DNA of 64,000 nt, from the NCBI GenBank assembly GCA_002083555.1, contig MSXN01000009.1, positions 1-64,000 on the forward strand, read 5' to 3'. The first letter of the stretch is position 1; each line of letters begins with the position of its first letter. Shown here in pieces: positions 8,728 through 16,350 of the stretch. Origin of the DNA: Nitrospira sp. ST-bin5 (lineage in GTDB: Bacteria > Nitrospirota > Nitrospiria > Nitrospirales > Nitrospiraceae). The translations under genes were made by a program, and so were the position numbers. The notes beneath the pieces are model-generated. The model worked only from the letters and a program-made list of their open reading frames with translations. It did no database searches and was not told the origin of the DNA.

Positions 8728-9114
8728 ATGATTCCGAGCGACTTGCGGTATCACAAAGAACATGAATGGGTGCGTCTCAACGGGAAGCAAGCGACGGTGG
8801 GCATCAGTCATTTTGCCCAGGATGCTCTCGGGGATATTGTGTTCCTCGATCTGCCGAAAGTAGGCGCCGCAGTGACCGCCGGGCAGCAGATCGGGGAGGT
8901 GGAGTCGACCAAGACCACATCGACCATTTACGTTCCTGTCAGCGGCACGGTCTCGAAGATCAACACCGACCTGAAGGATCATCCTGAAGTGGTCAACTCC
9001 GATCCCTATGGCAAGGGCTGGATTGCCGTGATCGATCTCTCGAATCCTGGAGAGGTTGATCAACTCATGACGGCTGCCCAATACGAAGCCTTTCTTGCCA
9101 GTCAGAAACATTAA
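8728..9114 (+). CDS. gcvH: Glycine cleavage system H protein
   Basis: A 128-residue lipoyl carrier. Starting at ATG 8728 gives MIPSDLRYHKEHEWVRL, the normal N-terminus; the longer frame from TTG 8665 overlaps the promoter and is rejected. The lipoylated lysine is Lys62 in GEVESTKTTSTIYVPVSG. The protein shuttles the methylamine group of glycine between P and T proteins. P and T genes are not nearby, but lpdA (the L protein) follows by 20 bases, so two of the four components are linked here. Confidence 0.94.
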   Translation: MIPSDLRYHKEHEWVRLNGKQATVGISHFAQDALGDIVFLDLPKVGAAVTAGQQIGEVESTKTTSTIYVPVSGTVSKINTDLKDHPEVVNSDPYGKGWIAVIDLSNPGEVDQLMTAAQYEAFLASQKH

Positions 9115-9134
9115 CGTGCTGCTGTAACGCGTCC

Positions 9135-10556
9135 ATGTCGAAACACATCGCGATTCTGGGAGCCGGGCCTGGCGGGTACGTGGCGGCGATTCGTGCGGCT
9201 CAATTGGGCGCACGGGTCACGGTCATCGAGCAACAGGCGCTCGGCGGGGTGTGTTTGAACTGGGGCTGTATCCCCAGCAAGGCCCTTCTCTCCGTTATCG
9301 AACTCGGCGACAAGCTCAAGAAGGCAGAGGATCTCGGTATTCTGCTGCCCGGTCCGCCCCGCTACGATCTGGCTCGCATGGTGGCCAGGAAGAACAAGGT
9401 GGTGGCCTCGCTGGTCAAGGGCATCGCCACGCTGTTCAACGCCTGGAAGATTGAAGTGGTCGAGGGGCGCGGCCGCCTGGTCGATGCGCGGACGATCGCT
9501 GTGACTGGAGCGGACGGCGCCCAGCGGCAGGTGCAGGCGGATGCGATTCTGATTGCCACGGGATCCTCCTGGCCGCAGTTGGCGCAATTTCCTGTCGACG
9601 GGACAACCATTATCACCAGCAAGCAGGCGCTCGATCTGGAGTCGGCTCCGCCGCGGATGATCATTCTCGGCGCCGGGGTCGAGGGGTGCGAATGCGCCTC
9701 GCTCTTCAGTGGCCTGGGTACGCAGGTGACCATGGTCGAACTGCAGGCGGCTGTGTTGCCATTGGAAGATGACGAGGTCTCCGTATTGATGGCGCGCGAA
9801 CTCAAAAAACGCGGCGTCGATGTCAGGACGGGGACGACGATTCAAGACGCGCAGGTGCGTGACGGGGTCGTGACGGCACAATTGAAAGACGGGAGCACGG
9901 TCGACGCGGAGGTGCTGTTGGTCTCGATCGGCCGCGGGTTTCAATCGCGCGACATCGGGGCTGAGGCTGCGGGAGTCGCGCTCGGGCGGCGCGGCGAGAT
10001 TCTCGTCGATGACCGGATGGAGACGAATGTGCCCGGCGTCTATGCGATCGGTGATGTGGTCGGAAAGGCCATGCTTGCACATGTTGCGTCGGCACAGGGG
10101 AAAATCGCCGTCGAAAATATCATGGGGCATCCGACAAAGATTCGCTACGAGGTTATTCCAGCCGGTATTTTCACTCTGCCGGAAATCGGACGGGTCGGGT
10201 TGACGGAGCGGCAGGCGCGCCAACGGGCGCAAGCGGCCGGTCAGGATCCGGAACAGGCCGTCAAGGTGGGACACTTCCGTTACGCGGCGCTGGGCAAAGC
10301 CCAGGCGACCGGCGATATCACGGGCCTGTTCAAAGTGATTGCGGATGCGGCGACCGGCCGGTTGCTCGGGGCGCACATTGTCGGGGCTCATGCCGCCGAC
10401 CTCATTCACGAGGCAGCCTTGGCCATGGAAACCGGCGCAACGGTATCGCAGATCGCCCATATGATTCATGCCCATCCGACGCTTGCGGAAGGGTTTGTGG
10501 AAGCGGTCGAAGATGTCGAGGGGTGTGCCATTCATCAGATGAAGAAGAAGGCATGA
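9135..10556 (+). CDS. lpdA: Dihydrolipoyl dehydrogenase
   Basis: A 473-residue flavoprotein disulfide reductase, the L/E3 subunit that reoxidises lipoyl groups with NAD+. It shows the FAD motif AILGAGPGGYVAAIRAA, the redox disulfide in GGVCLNWGCIPSKALL, the NAD motif IILGAGVEGCECASLFSGLG, the second FAD motif VYAIGDVVGKAMLAHVAS, and the C-terminal His-Glu pair in HAHPTLAEGFVEA. It follows gcvH directly, suggesting glycine cleavage use, although E3 also serves 2-oxoacid dehydrogenases. Confidence 0.95.
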   Translation: MSKHIAILGAGPGGYVAAIRAAQLGARVTVIEQQALGGVCLNWGCIPSKALLSVIELGDKLKKAEDLGILLPGPPRYDLARMVARKNKVVASLVKGIATLFNAWKIEVVEGRGRLVDARTIAVTGADGAQRQVQADAILIATGSSWPQLAQFPVDGTTIITSKQALDLESAPPRMIILGAGVEGCECASLFSGLGTQVTMVELQAAVLPLEDDEVSVLMARELKKRGVDVRTGTTIQDAQVRDGVVTAQLKDGSTVDAEVLLVSIGRGFQSRDIGAEAAGVALGRRGEILVDDRMETNVPGVYAIGDVVGKAMLAHVASAQGKIAVENIMGHPTKIRYEVIPAGIFTLPEIGRVGLTERQARQRAQAAGQDPEQAVKVGHFRYAALGKAQATGDITGLFKVIADAATGRLLGAHIVGAHAADLIHEAALAMETGATVSQIAHMIHAHPTLAEGFVEAVEDVEGCAIHQMKKKA

Positions 10557-11011
10557 GTTTCCTCCAGTCATTTTTCCTCAAGCTGGGTATGTTGGCGATG
10601 ACGCTGGGTGTCGTCTTGTGGATCGGCTGGCAGGTTCCCCAGACCATGCAGCGGCCTACGGTGACCCATGCGGCTTCGTTGTCTTCCGACGGCGCAGAAA
10701 TAACAACAGCCGCAGCAGTCGGTTCCACGATTCCGCCGGTCGGGGTGAGTGGGGTGCACAGGGTGTCGAACAGGCCGCAACCGGTTGATCTGAACCGTGC
10801 GACGGCTGCCGACTTCGATCAGCTTCCGGGCGTCGGCCCTGTGTTGGCCAAACGGATGGTGGATTATCGAAAGTCCGTCGGGCGGTTTCATGCGGTCGAA
10901 GATCTGCGTGCGGTGAAGGGGATTGGTAAGAAGAAGTTGGACCAACTGAAGCCATTTGTAATCGTGGTAAGGCCTGGTACGCAGGATCAGGGAAAGAAGG
11001 GGCCGGTATGA
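10553..11011 (+). CDS. ComEA-like helix-hairpin-helix protein
   Basis: A 152-residue protein whose start ATG at 10553 overlaps the lpdA stop codon (ATGA). It has one N-terminal membrane helix (LGMLAMTLGVVLWIGW), a low-complexity linker, and a C-terminal helix-hairpin-helix DNA-binding domain: PVDLNRATAADFDQLPGVGPVLAKRMVDYR and VEDLRAVKGIGKKKLDQLKPFV. This is the ComEA layout, where the protein binds incoming DNA at the periplasmic face during transformation. It may also be an HHH protein of other use. It overlaps tyrS by 4 bases. Confidence 0.8.
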   Translation: MSFLQSFFLKLGMLAMTLGVVLWIGWQVPQTMQRPTVTHAASLSSDGAEITTAAAVGSTIPPVGVSGVHRVSNRPQPVDLNRATAADFDQLPGVGPVLAKRMVDYRKSVGRFHAVEDLRAVKGIGKKKLDQLKPFVIVVRPGTQDQGKKGPV

Positions 11012-12234
11012 GTGAATTGAGTCAGCAGCTTGATCTGATTCTGCGGGGGACCGTGGAGGTCATTCAGCGGACAGAGCTGGAAGCCAAGCTGGCCCGGTCG
11101 TTAAAGGAGAATCGCCCCCTTCGCGTAAAGGCGGGATTCGACCCGACTGCGCCGGATTTGCATCTGGGCCATACCGTCTTGATCCACAAGCTGAAGCATT
11201 TTCAGGATCTCGGGCATCAGGTGCTGTTCCTGATCGGCGATTTCACGGGCATGATCGGCGATCCCACCGGTGTCTCGGAAACCCGCCGCGCGCTGACCAA
11301 GGAGCAGGTCCAGGAAAACGCCAAGACGTACCAGCGGCAGATCTTCAAGATTCTCGATCCGCAGAAGACGGTCATCCAGTTCAATAGTACGTGGATGGGT
11401 GCGATGACGGCGGAGGGGTTGATTCAACTGGCGGCGCACTATCGTGTGGCGCGGATGATGGAACGCGACGATTTTCACAAGCGTTTTCATGAGCAGAAGC
11501 CGATCAGTGTCCATGAGTTTCTCTACCCGCTGGTGCAGGGCTACGACTCTGTCGCAATGAAAGCGGACGTGGAACTTGGCGGGACTGACCAGAAGTTTAA
11601 TTTGCTGGTCGGACGGGAACTGCAGCGCGACTTCGGGCAGGAGTCGCAGGTCGTCATCACGATGCCGCTGCTTGAAGGCACCGACGGCATCAAGAAGATG
11701 AGCAAAAGCGTCGGGAACTACATCGCGCTCGAAGATAAGCCGGAGGATATGTTCGGCAAGGTGATGTCCATCAGCGATGCGTTGATGCTGCGGTACTACG
11801 AATTGCTGACCACGGAAGATCTTGAGCGGGTGAAGGCGCTGCATCCGATGGAAGCCAAGCAGTCGCTAGCCGAACTTATTGTGGCCCGTTATCATGGGGA
11901 TGAAGCGGGGAAGCAGGCGAGAGGCGCCTTTCAACACAAGTTTTCCGAGCGGGAGTTTCCGGACGAGCCGGATGTTCGATTAGTGCTGACGAATCAGGAT
12001 CTCAAGGACGGACAGTCGATCGGACTGGTGGATCTTGTAGCCAGGACAGGCCTGGTGACGAGCAAGAGCGAAGCCCGGCGGCTGGTGATTCAAGGCGGGG
12101 TGGAGTTTGATCAGAAGAAGCAGAACGATGCCAATGCGGTCGTGACACTCGTAGCCGGCCGTCAGTACCAAATGAAAATCGGTCGACGAAAGTTTGCTCT
12201 AGTGGAACGCGCCAAGCATGGCGGCCTTTCTTGA
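11008..12234 (+). CDS. tyrS: Tyrosyl-tRNA synthetase
   Basis: A 408-residue class I aminoacyl-tRNA synthetase of the TyrRS long-insert type. It has the HIGH-like motif PDLHLGHTVLIHKL, the tyrosine-pocket region LIGDFTGMIGDPTG and the KMSKS loop GIKKMSKSVGNYI. A C-terminal S4-like RNA-binding domain holds GLVTSKSEARRLVIQGGV. It is translationally coupled to the ComEA-like gene (4-base overlap) and is followed by a tRNA-Gly gene 37 bases on. Confidence 0.96.
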   Translation: MSELSQQLDLILRGTVEVIQRTELEAKLARSLKENRPLRVKAGFDPTAPDLHLGHTVLIHKLKHFQDLGHQVLFLIGDFTGMIGDPTGVSETRRALTKEQVQENAKTYQRQIFKILDPQKTVIQFNSTWMGAMTAEGLIQLAAHYRVARMMERDDFHKRFHEQKPISVHEFLYPLVQGYDSVAMKADVELGGTDQKFNLLVGRELQRDFGQESQVVITMPLLEGTDGIKKMSKSVGNYIALEDKPEDMFGKVMSISDALMLRYYELLTTEDLERVKALHPMEAKQSLAELIVARYHGDEAGKQARGAFQHKFSEREFPDEPDVRLVLTNQDLKDGQSIGLVDLVARTGLVTSKSEARRLVIQGGVEFDQKKQNDANAVVTLVAGRQYQMKIGRRKFALVERAKHGGLS

Positions 12235-12271
12235 CTTGGAATCGTCGCCCGCGTAGGATGCACCACAGCGA

Positions 12272-12346
12272 GCGGGCGTAGCTCAGTGGTAGAGTCCTTG
12301 CTTCCCAAGCAAGTTGTCGTGGGTTCAAATCCCATCGCCCGCTCCA
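12272..12346 (+). tRNA. tRNA-Gly(CCC)
   Basis: A cloverleaf can be folded by eye. The acceptor stem pairs GCGGGCG (12272-12278) with CGCCCGC (12336-12342), with discriminator T and an encoded CCA at 12344-12346. The anticodon stem is CTTGC/GCAAG with loop TTCCCAA, giving anticodon CCC (reads GGG). The T arm has GGGTTCAAATCCC. It lies between tyrS and a strong terminator, so it is probably processed from the same transcript. Confidence 0.96.
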
Positions 12347-12364
12347 AATTAAGACATCACACCT

Positions 12365-12401
12365 AAGGACTTGGACGGCACGCGCTTCCAAGTCCTTTTT
12401 T
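12365..12401 (+). terminator. Rho-independent terminator after tRNA-Gly
   Basis: An 11-bp perfect stem, AAGGACTTGGA (12365-12375) with TCCAAGTCCTT (12387-12397), is followed by a run of Ts to 12401. It closes the gcvH-lpdA-comEA-tyrS-tRNA unit. Confidence 0.9.
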
Positions 12402-12492
12402 GTCTCTTCTGCCGGTGCGGTGATGGAACGGGCCAGGGTCCTTTTTATAGAGCGCATCAGACTACATACGAGTGACGTAGGAGGGACGTGAC

Positions 12493-12807
12493 ATGAAGAT
12501 GGGGCAATCCCTGGTGATCGTGATGGCTGCATTTCTTGGTGGCATCGTCGGAGGCGTGCTGAGTGATCAGCTCTTTTCCGGCAGGGCTGTTCAGGCGCAG
12601 AAGGTAAACGGTGTGAATGCCGAAGAGTTTTTATTATTGGATCAGGCGGGGAAAGCCAGAGCCGGTCTTGGGTTGGATGCCAATGGTGAGGTCGGGCTTG
12701 TCCTGACGAGCAAAGACGGCAGCAGGACGCTCACGCTGTCAGCCGATGACCCACGGGCGATCAAGCTGACCGAGCGCGGAGGCCGAGTGCTGCTCTCAAT
12801 GCCGTGA
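12493..12807 (+). CDS. Small membrane-anchored protein, unknown function
   Basis: A 104-residue protein with one N-terminal hydrophobic segment (SLVIVMAAFLGGIVGGVLSDQLF) that could be a signal anchor or uncleaved signal. The short soluble part (about residues 40-104) is beta-rich with two similar turns (DQAGKARAGLGLDANGEVGLVL and SKDGSRTLTLSAD). I do not recognise the family. A GGAGG ribosome site at 12480-12484 fits the start. It stands alone between the tRNA terminator and the convergent rpmB gene. Confidence 0.6.
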   Translation: MKMGQSLVIVMAAFLGGIVGGVLSDQLFSGRAVQAQKVNGVNAEEFLLLDQAGKARAGLGLDANGEVGLVLTSKDGSRTLTLSADDPRAIKLTERGGRVLLSMP

Positions 12808-12833
12808 GGATTGAATGGGAGCGGAGAAGGGAC

Positions 12834-13025
12834 CTAGACGGCCTTCTTGACCAGTCCTGAGCGGAGGCAACGGGTGCACACGCGAATCTTTTTGTTCGCT
12901 CCGTCTACGACGGCGCGAACAGTCTGAATATTGGGGTTAAATACCCGCTTGGTTTTGTTGTTCGCGTGACTGACATTGTTTCCGGATTTCGGTTTTTTCT
13001 GACAGAGATCGCAAGAGAATGCCAC
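12834..13025 (-). CDS. rpmB: 50S ribosomal protein L28
   Basis: A 63-residue ribosomal protein with the zinc-ribbon form of L28: CDLCQKKPKSGNNVSHANNKTKRVFNPN near the N-terminus and RVCTRCLRSG near the C-terminus, so both CxxC pairs are kept. Length is normal for the short bacterial form. No rpmG (L33) neighbour is seen. It is transcribed from a promoter whose start region holds a perfect palindrome. Confidence 0.95.
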   Translation of the reverse strand: MAFSCDLCQKKPKSGNNVSHANNKTKRVFNPNIQTVRAVVDGANKKIRVCTRCLRSGLVKKAV

Positions 13026-13047
13026 GGTAGTGCTCCTTCTGAGTGAT

Positions 13048-13098
13048 CGAGCTAATGATTAGCTCGGTAAAGTAGCACATTAGGACGAACTGTGACAA
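13048..13098 (-). promoter_or_regulatory. rpmB promoter with palindrome over the start region
   Basis: On the minus strand a -35 box TTGTCA (13098-13093) and a -10 box TACTTT (13074-13069) are 18 bases apart. Directly downstream, at the expected transcription start, is a perfect inverted repeat CGAGCTAAT-G-ATTAGCTCG (13048-13066, plus strand reading). It could be an operator or a 5' leader hairpin. Confidence 0.5.
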
Positions 13099-13151
13099 GT
13101 GGCTGGCCTGGTGCCGGTGGTTGTCTTGAGAATCGGCTGGGAAGGGTAGAA

Positions 13152-13415
13152 ATGGAGCCTGCTAATTGGATCGGATTTGTCGCCGGGACACTCACAACGA
13201 TTGCGTTCTTGCCACAACTACAGCGGACCTGGACGACAAAGTCTGCCGATGATATGTCGCTGGCGATGTTGTTGACCTTTACAACCGGAGTCTTTCTGTG
13301 GCTGATCTACGGTCTGTATCTCACGGCGTGGCCGATCGTCGTCACAAACGCCATCACTTTCATACTGACACTCACGATCTTGGTCCTCAAGCTCAAGTAT
13401 CAGAAGCCGCGTTGA
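13152..13415 (+). CDS. SemiSWEET-type sugar transporter
   Basis: An 87-residue protein with three membrane helices, the size of a bacterial SemiSWEET (half of a eukaryotic SWEET), which dimerises to move sugars. It holds the family PQ motif in TIAFLPQLQRTWTTKSADDMSL on helix 1 and the helix 2 block FTTGVFLWLIYGLYLTAWPIVVTNA. I start at ATG 13152 after a GGGAAGGG ribosome site; the longer frame from 13092 adds a non-membrane tail with no support. The substrate is not determined. Confidence 0.85.
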   Translation: MEPANWIGFVAGTLTTIAFLPQLQRTWTTKSADDMSLAMLLTFTTGVFLWLIYGLYLTAWPIVVTNAITFILTLTILVLKLKYQKPR

Positions 13416-13459
13416 TAACTATAGGCGGGTTGCTCTTGCGAACTGGTGGGCGCCTCTTT

Positions 13460-14851
13460 CTAAGAGGTCGGTGAAGGTGCTGCAAAGGCAGGCGGAAGCG
13501 GCACACTGATGTCGAAACTCGGATCCCCTCCGTCGTCGAGTCGGTCTTTCCCAACACTATAGAGTTTCTTTTGCGTTGGGCTCCAAAGCATGGGGAGTCC
13601 GGTGAAGGGGTCGAAGTACATCGAGCCGACTTCCGCCAGTCTGGTCGGGATGGTGACGGTGGCGGTGGGTTTGCGCATGAGGATTTGCAGCGAGACCAGG
13701 CGCAGCCGCGCATCTGTTTCAACCAGGTGTTGACTGAAGGGTTCCCATTGTGGCTCGAATTCCATCGGGTCGGCCAGCCGCTCGAGAAACGTCCGTGGTG
13801 ATTGTTTCGCGATGTCCTGCAGGCGAGGAAGCGGGCTGTGAATCGTTTCAGCCGCTTTAATTGTTGCATCGTAGTAGCTTGAATAGGCGTCCCAGGTGCG
13901 TTGGCCGGGTGAGGTGAATCCAAATCCCGTGAGGCTTCTGGGGTGCGCCACTTTTTGAAATGCGTTGGACGGCAGATGTGCCAGGGTCGTTACCGTCTCC
14001 AGGGTTTGAGAGTCTGTCTGAGAAAGCCGAGGCCCATTTGCCGGCTCCGTCCGGCTTCGTTGATATCCCATCATGAATTCATTTTGAATCGGCCAGCGGA
14101 GTGAGTATTCGGTTGGCGTCAACGGCTGAAGTAAGTTGAGCCCTTGAGCCAGCACGTGTTTGTCGACCGTGCTTTGACTCAGCATGCGCGATAAGAGTTC
14201 GACATTGTCCTCGATCATCACGGACGCCAGTATCTTGATTGGCAGGGTTCGGGCCTCCCGTAGGACGCTACGCCACTTGGCTACGTCTAGTGTGAGTCGA
14301 TCGAGGCCGGTCCTTATTTCTTCACCGAATCCGATTGCCACAAACAGGCGATGGGCGCCTATGAGTTCCTCAATGCGGGGGGCGCCCGTATGTCCGTATC
14401 CCCAATCTTCAAACTTCATCCGGAGAAATTGCTCGTATCGGGTGACGAGCGGCGCGTAGAGCCGCGCTGACGAGCGGAACGAAGCCTCTTTGGTTCGGAA
14501 TTCCGACAAGGGATCACTGGTATGCCACTCGGGAACGACACGGTCATACGCGATTGGCAGACGAAGCTCCGTGCGTCCCGGTTTGTCTAAGTCAAAGCCA
14601 CGTTCCGTCGGCCGCGCCCCGGTTTCGCTCCAGATGTCGTATCCGGTCTGGACGGGGTCCGTTCCGCCTGCAGCGGCCATCCCCAGCAGAAGAAAATAGC
14701 CATTGTCGAGCGGGCGTTCGATGCTGCGGGCCGGTGGGGTCGACAGTCTGACGAATCCCTCACTGGGCTTCTCTTTCTTGGCTGACCAGATCAAGCCGGA
14801 TAGTTCAAGGAAGAGTCCAATGATACAGATGCTGATAATGATGTTCCGCAT
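13460..14851 (-). CDS. Secreted protein of unknown function
   Basis: A 463-residue protein with an N-terminal hydrophobic segment (IIISICIIGLFLELSGLIW) that may be a signal peptide or anchor. The rest is soluble and largely helical in its middle (PLVTRYEQFLRMKFEDWGYG, LLSRMLSQSTVDKHVLAQGLNLL). The C-terminal end has YFDPFTGLPMLWSPTQKKLYSVGKDRLDDGGD, similar to the C-terminal sequence I recall from type II secretion and pilin-like 'DGG' proteins (a weak likeness). I do not recognise the family. It is monocistronic and divergent from the B12 locus. Confidence 0.6.
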   Translation of the reverse strand: MRNIIISICIIGLFLELSGLIWSAKKEKPSEGFVRLSTPPARSIERPLDNGYFLLLGMAAAGGTDPVQTGYDIWSETGARPTERGFDLDKPGRTELRLPIAYDRVVPEWHTSDPLSEFRTKEASFRSSARLYAPLVTRYEQFLRMKFEDWGYGHTGAPRIEELIGAHRLFVAIGFGEEIRTGLDRLTLDVAKWRSVLREARTLPIKILASVMIEDNVELLSRMLSQSTVDKHVLAQGLNLLQPLTPTEYSLRWPIQNEFMMGYQRSRTEPANGPRLSQTDSQTLETVTTLAHLPSNAFQKVAHPRSLTGFGFTSPGQRTWDAYSSYYDATIKAAETIHSPLPRLQDIAKQSPRTFLERLADPMEFEPQWEPFSQHLVETDARLRLVSLQILMRKPTATVTIPTRLAEVGSMYFDPFTGLPMLWSPTQKKLYSVGKDRLDDGGDPSFDISVPLPPAFAAPSPTS

Positions 14852-15052
14852 GAATGGACTCAGCCTCGTTACGTGTGGTTGGGAAGAACTTTCTGCAACT
14901 CCCGGATGTGGCCTGGATGGAGATCAGCAAGGCCCATGCCGATTCGGCGGTTCTTCTAACCTCGCATTGATAGGCTGTTCTCCTGGTTAGATTAGAAACG
15001 GAGATAGGCTGAATCCTGCGATTGTCGCACACCGATCCGGTCATTAATGGAC

Positions 15053-15082
15053 TTGACATTATTCAGCAGGGTCTCCTATTGT
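15053..15082 (+). promoter_or_regulatory. Promoter of the btuFCD riboswitch transcript
   Basis: A consensus -35 TTGACA (15053-15058) and a -10 TATTGT (15077-15082) are 18 bases apart, just upstream of the cobalamin riboswitch. The region from 14852 to 15052 holds only the divergent promoter region of the secreted protein; I see nothing else in it. Confidence 0.7.
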
Positions 15083-15094
15083 GCCCCCACAATT

Positions 15095-15238
15095 ATGATT
15101 CCTGGGTAAGGGAAGAGGGTGTGAATCCCTCGCGGTCCCGCCGCTGTGAATGGGGACGAAACCCGGTATTGCCACTGTCCACCAGGTGGATGGGAAGGCG
15201 CGGGGAGTAGGATGAACCATGAGCCAGAAGACCTGCCC
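15095..15238 (+). promoter_or_regulatory. Cobalamin riboswitch 1 (upstream of btuF)
   Basis: The leader carries the conserved cobalamin aptamer elements in order: GGGTGTGAATCCCT, CGGTCCCGCCGCTGTGA, GCCACTG, ATGGGAAGGCG, and the B12 box GAGCCAGAAGACCTGCC ending about 15237. The aptamer binds adenosylcobalamin-type ligands and usually shuts expression off. Edges are approximate because the outer stem is hard to place by eye. Confidence 0.92.
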
Positions 15239-15300
15239 AATGAATTGACCATCGTTCCCTCGAGGGCTGGGGAACAGGCGAGGATGAAGAACCGGGTGCA

Positions 15301-15336
15301 ATCCTCAAGGTCTCTGTCAGGCCTTGGGGATTTTTT
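15301..15336 (+). terminator. Riboswitch-controlled terminator before btuF
   Basis: The arms ATCCTCAAGG (15301-15310) and CCTTGGGGAT (15322-15331) pair over 10 bp with one G-T wobble and are followed by TTTTTT. This is the expression platform of the first riboswitch. A TTG at 15324 that would give a longer btuF lies inside the stem, so the translation start is more likely further on. Confidence 0.8.
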
Positions 15337-15338
15337 AT

Positions 15339-16337
15339 TTGAACTCGTGTGGCCGCTGGATTCTGACGGGTGTTACGTTGGCAGTTGCCATCGTGACGGG
15401 TGGGTCCATCGCCTGGGCCTGCGGTGAGGGGGGCTGTGCGGATATGACGCGGCGTCAGCAGGGAATTCTGACCGGCATGCCGTTTATGGCGCATGTGTCG
15501 TCCCGGTCGTTTGTCGACGACGCCGGCCGGAAAATCTATCTGGCCAAGACGCCGGTGCGCATCGTCTCACTGGCGCCGAGTGTCACTGAAATGTTGTTCG
15601 CCATCGGGGCCGGGGAGCAACTCGTCGGCGTGACGGATTTTTGTGACTATCCCCCGGAGGCTAAAGCGAAGCCGAAGCTCGGGTATGCCCATCCGAACCT
15701 GGAATCATTGATGGTTCTGCAGCCGGATCTGGTCTTGGCGCCGCAGGAATTTCTGAAGCCCGATGTCATTCTGAAGCTGGAGCAGTTGAAAGTTCCGGTC
15801 TTTATTCTGTCCGCCACGACGGTGGAGGACATTCTCGGACATATTCAGACACTGGGGCGCATGCTCGATCGCTCGGTGCAGGCCAATGCCATCGCGATGA
15901 CGCTGCGGCAGGACGTGGCGGCTGTCCGGCTGAGGATGCAGGACGTGTCTCCCGTGCGGGTGCTCTATGTGCTCAATAGTCAACCATTGATTACCGTGGG
16001 ACCGGGAAGTTTCATCGATCAGCTGCTTCGAATCGCGGGAGCCACCAACGTCGCGGCCCAGAGCCAGCTGCCGTATCCGCGGATGAGTTTGGAGGTCGTG
16101 CTGCAACAGGACCCGGAAGTCTTGCTCTTTCCGATCGGAAAAGCCGAAGGGATTTCGGATAGTGAACAGCAGACCTGGCGGCAATGGCAGACGATGACGG
16201 CGGTCCAGCGGGGCCGGCTGCATCAGATCCCCGCGGATCTCTTGAACCGGCCCGGGCCTCGAATCGGCCAGGCGCTGACGATGCTGGTGAATATTCTTCA
16301 CCCTGAGATTGCGGCCGGACTTCCGTCCCAACCGTAA
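15339..16337 (+). CDS. btuF: Cobalamin ABC transporter substrate-binding protein
   Basis: A periplasmic-binding protein of the BtuF/FecB fold that captures corrinoids in the periplasm and hands them to BtuCD. The start is uncertain: TTG 15339, 9 bases after a GGGG, gives a signal-peptide-like N-terminus (RWILTGVTLAVAIVTGGSIAWA); TTG 15324 is inside the terminator stem. Family blocks are PVRIVSLAPSVTEMLFAIGAGEQLVGVTDFCDYP, HPNLESLMVLQPDLVLA, and VLYVLNSQPLITVGPGSFIDQLLRIAGATNVA. It follows a cobalamin riboswitch and precedes btuC, which supports B12 over iron or haem as substrate. Confidence 0.9.
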   Translation: MNSCGRWILTGVTLAVAIVTGGSIAWACGEGGCADMTRRQQGILTGMPFMAHVSSRSFVDDAGRKIYLAKTPVRIVSLAPSVTEMLFAIGAGEQLVGVTDFCDYPPEAKAKPKLGYAHPNLESLMVLQPDLVLAPQEFLKPDVILKLEQLKVPVFILSATTVEDILGHIQTLGRMLDRSVQANAIAMTLRQDVAAVRLRMQDVSPVRVLYVLNSQPLITVGPGSFIDQLLRIAGATNVAAQSQLPYPRMSLEVVLQQDPEVLLFPIGKAEGISDSEQQTWRQWQTMTAVQRGRLHQIPADLLNRPGPRIGQALTMLVNILHPEIAAGLPSQP

Positions 16338-16350
16338 CAAAGAATTCTTT

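Noticed and set aside
13460..14851. Assignment of the secreted protein to DUF3160 or pilin-like proteins
   Set aside because: Only a weak C-terminal likeness was seen, so I left it unnamed.
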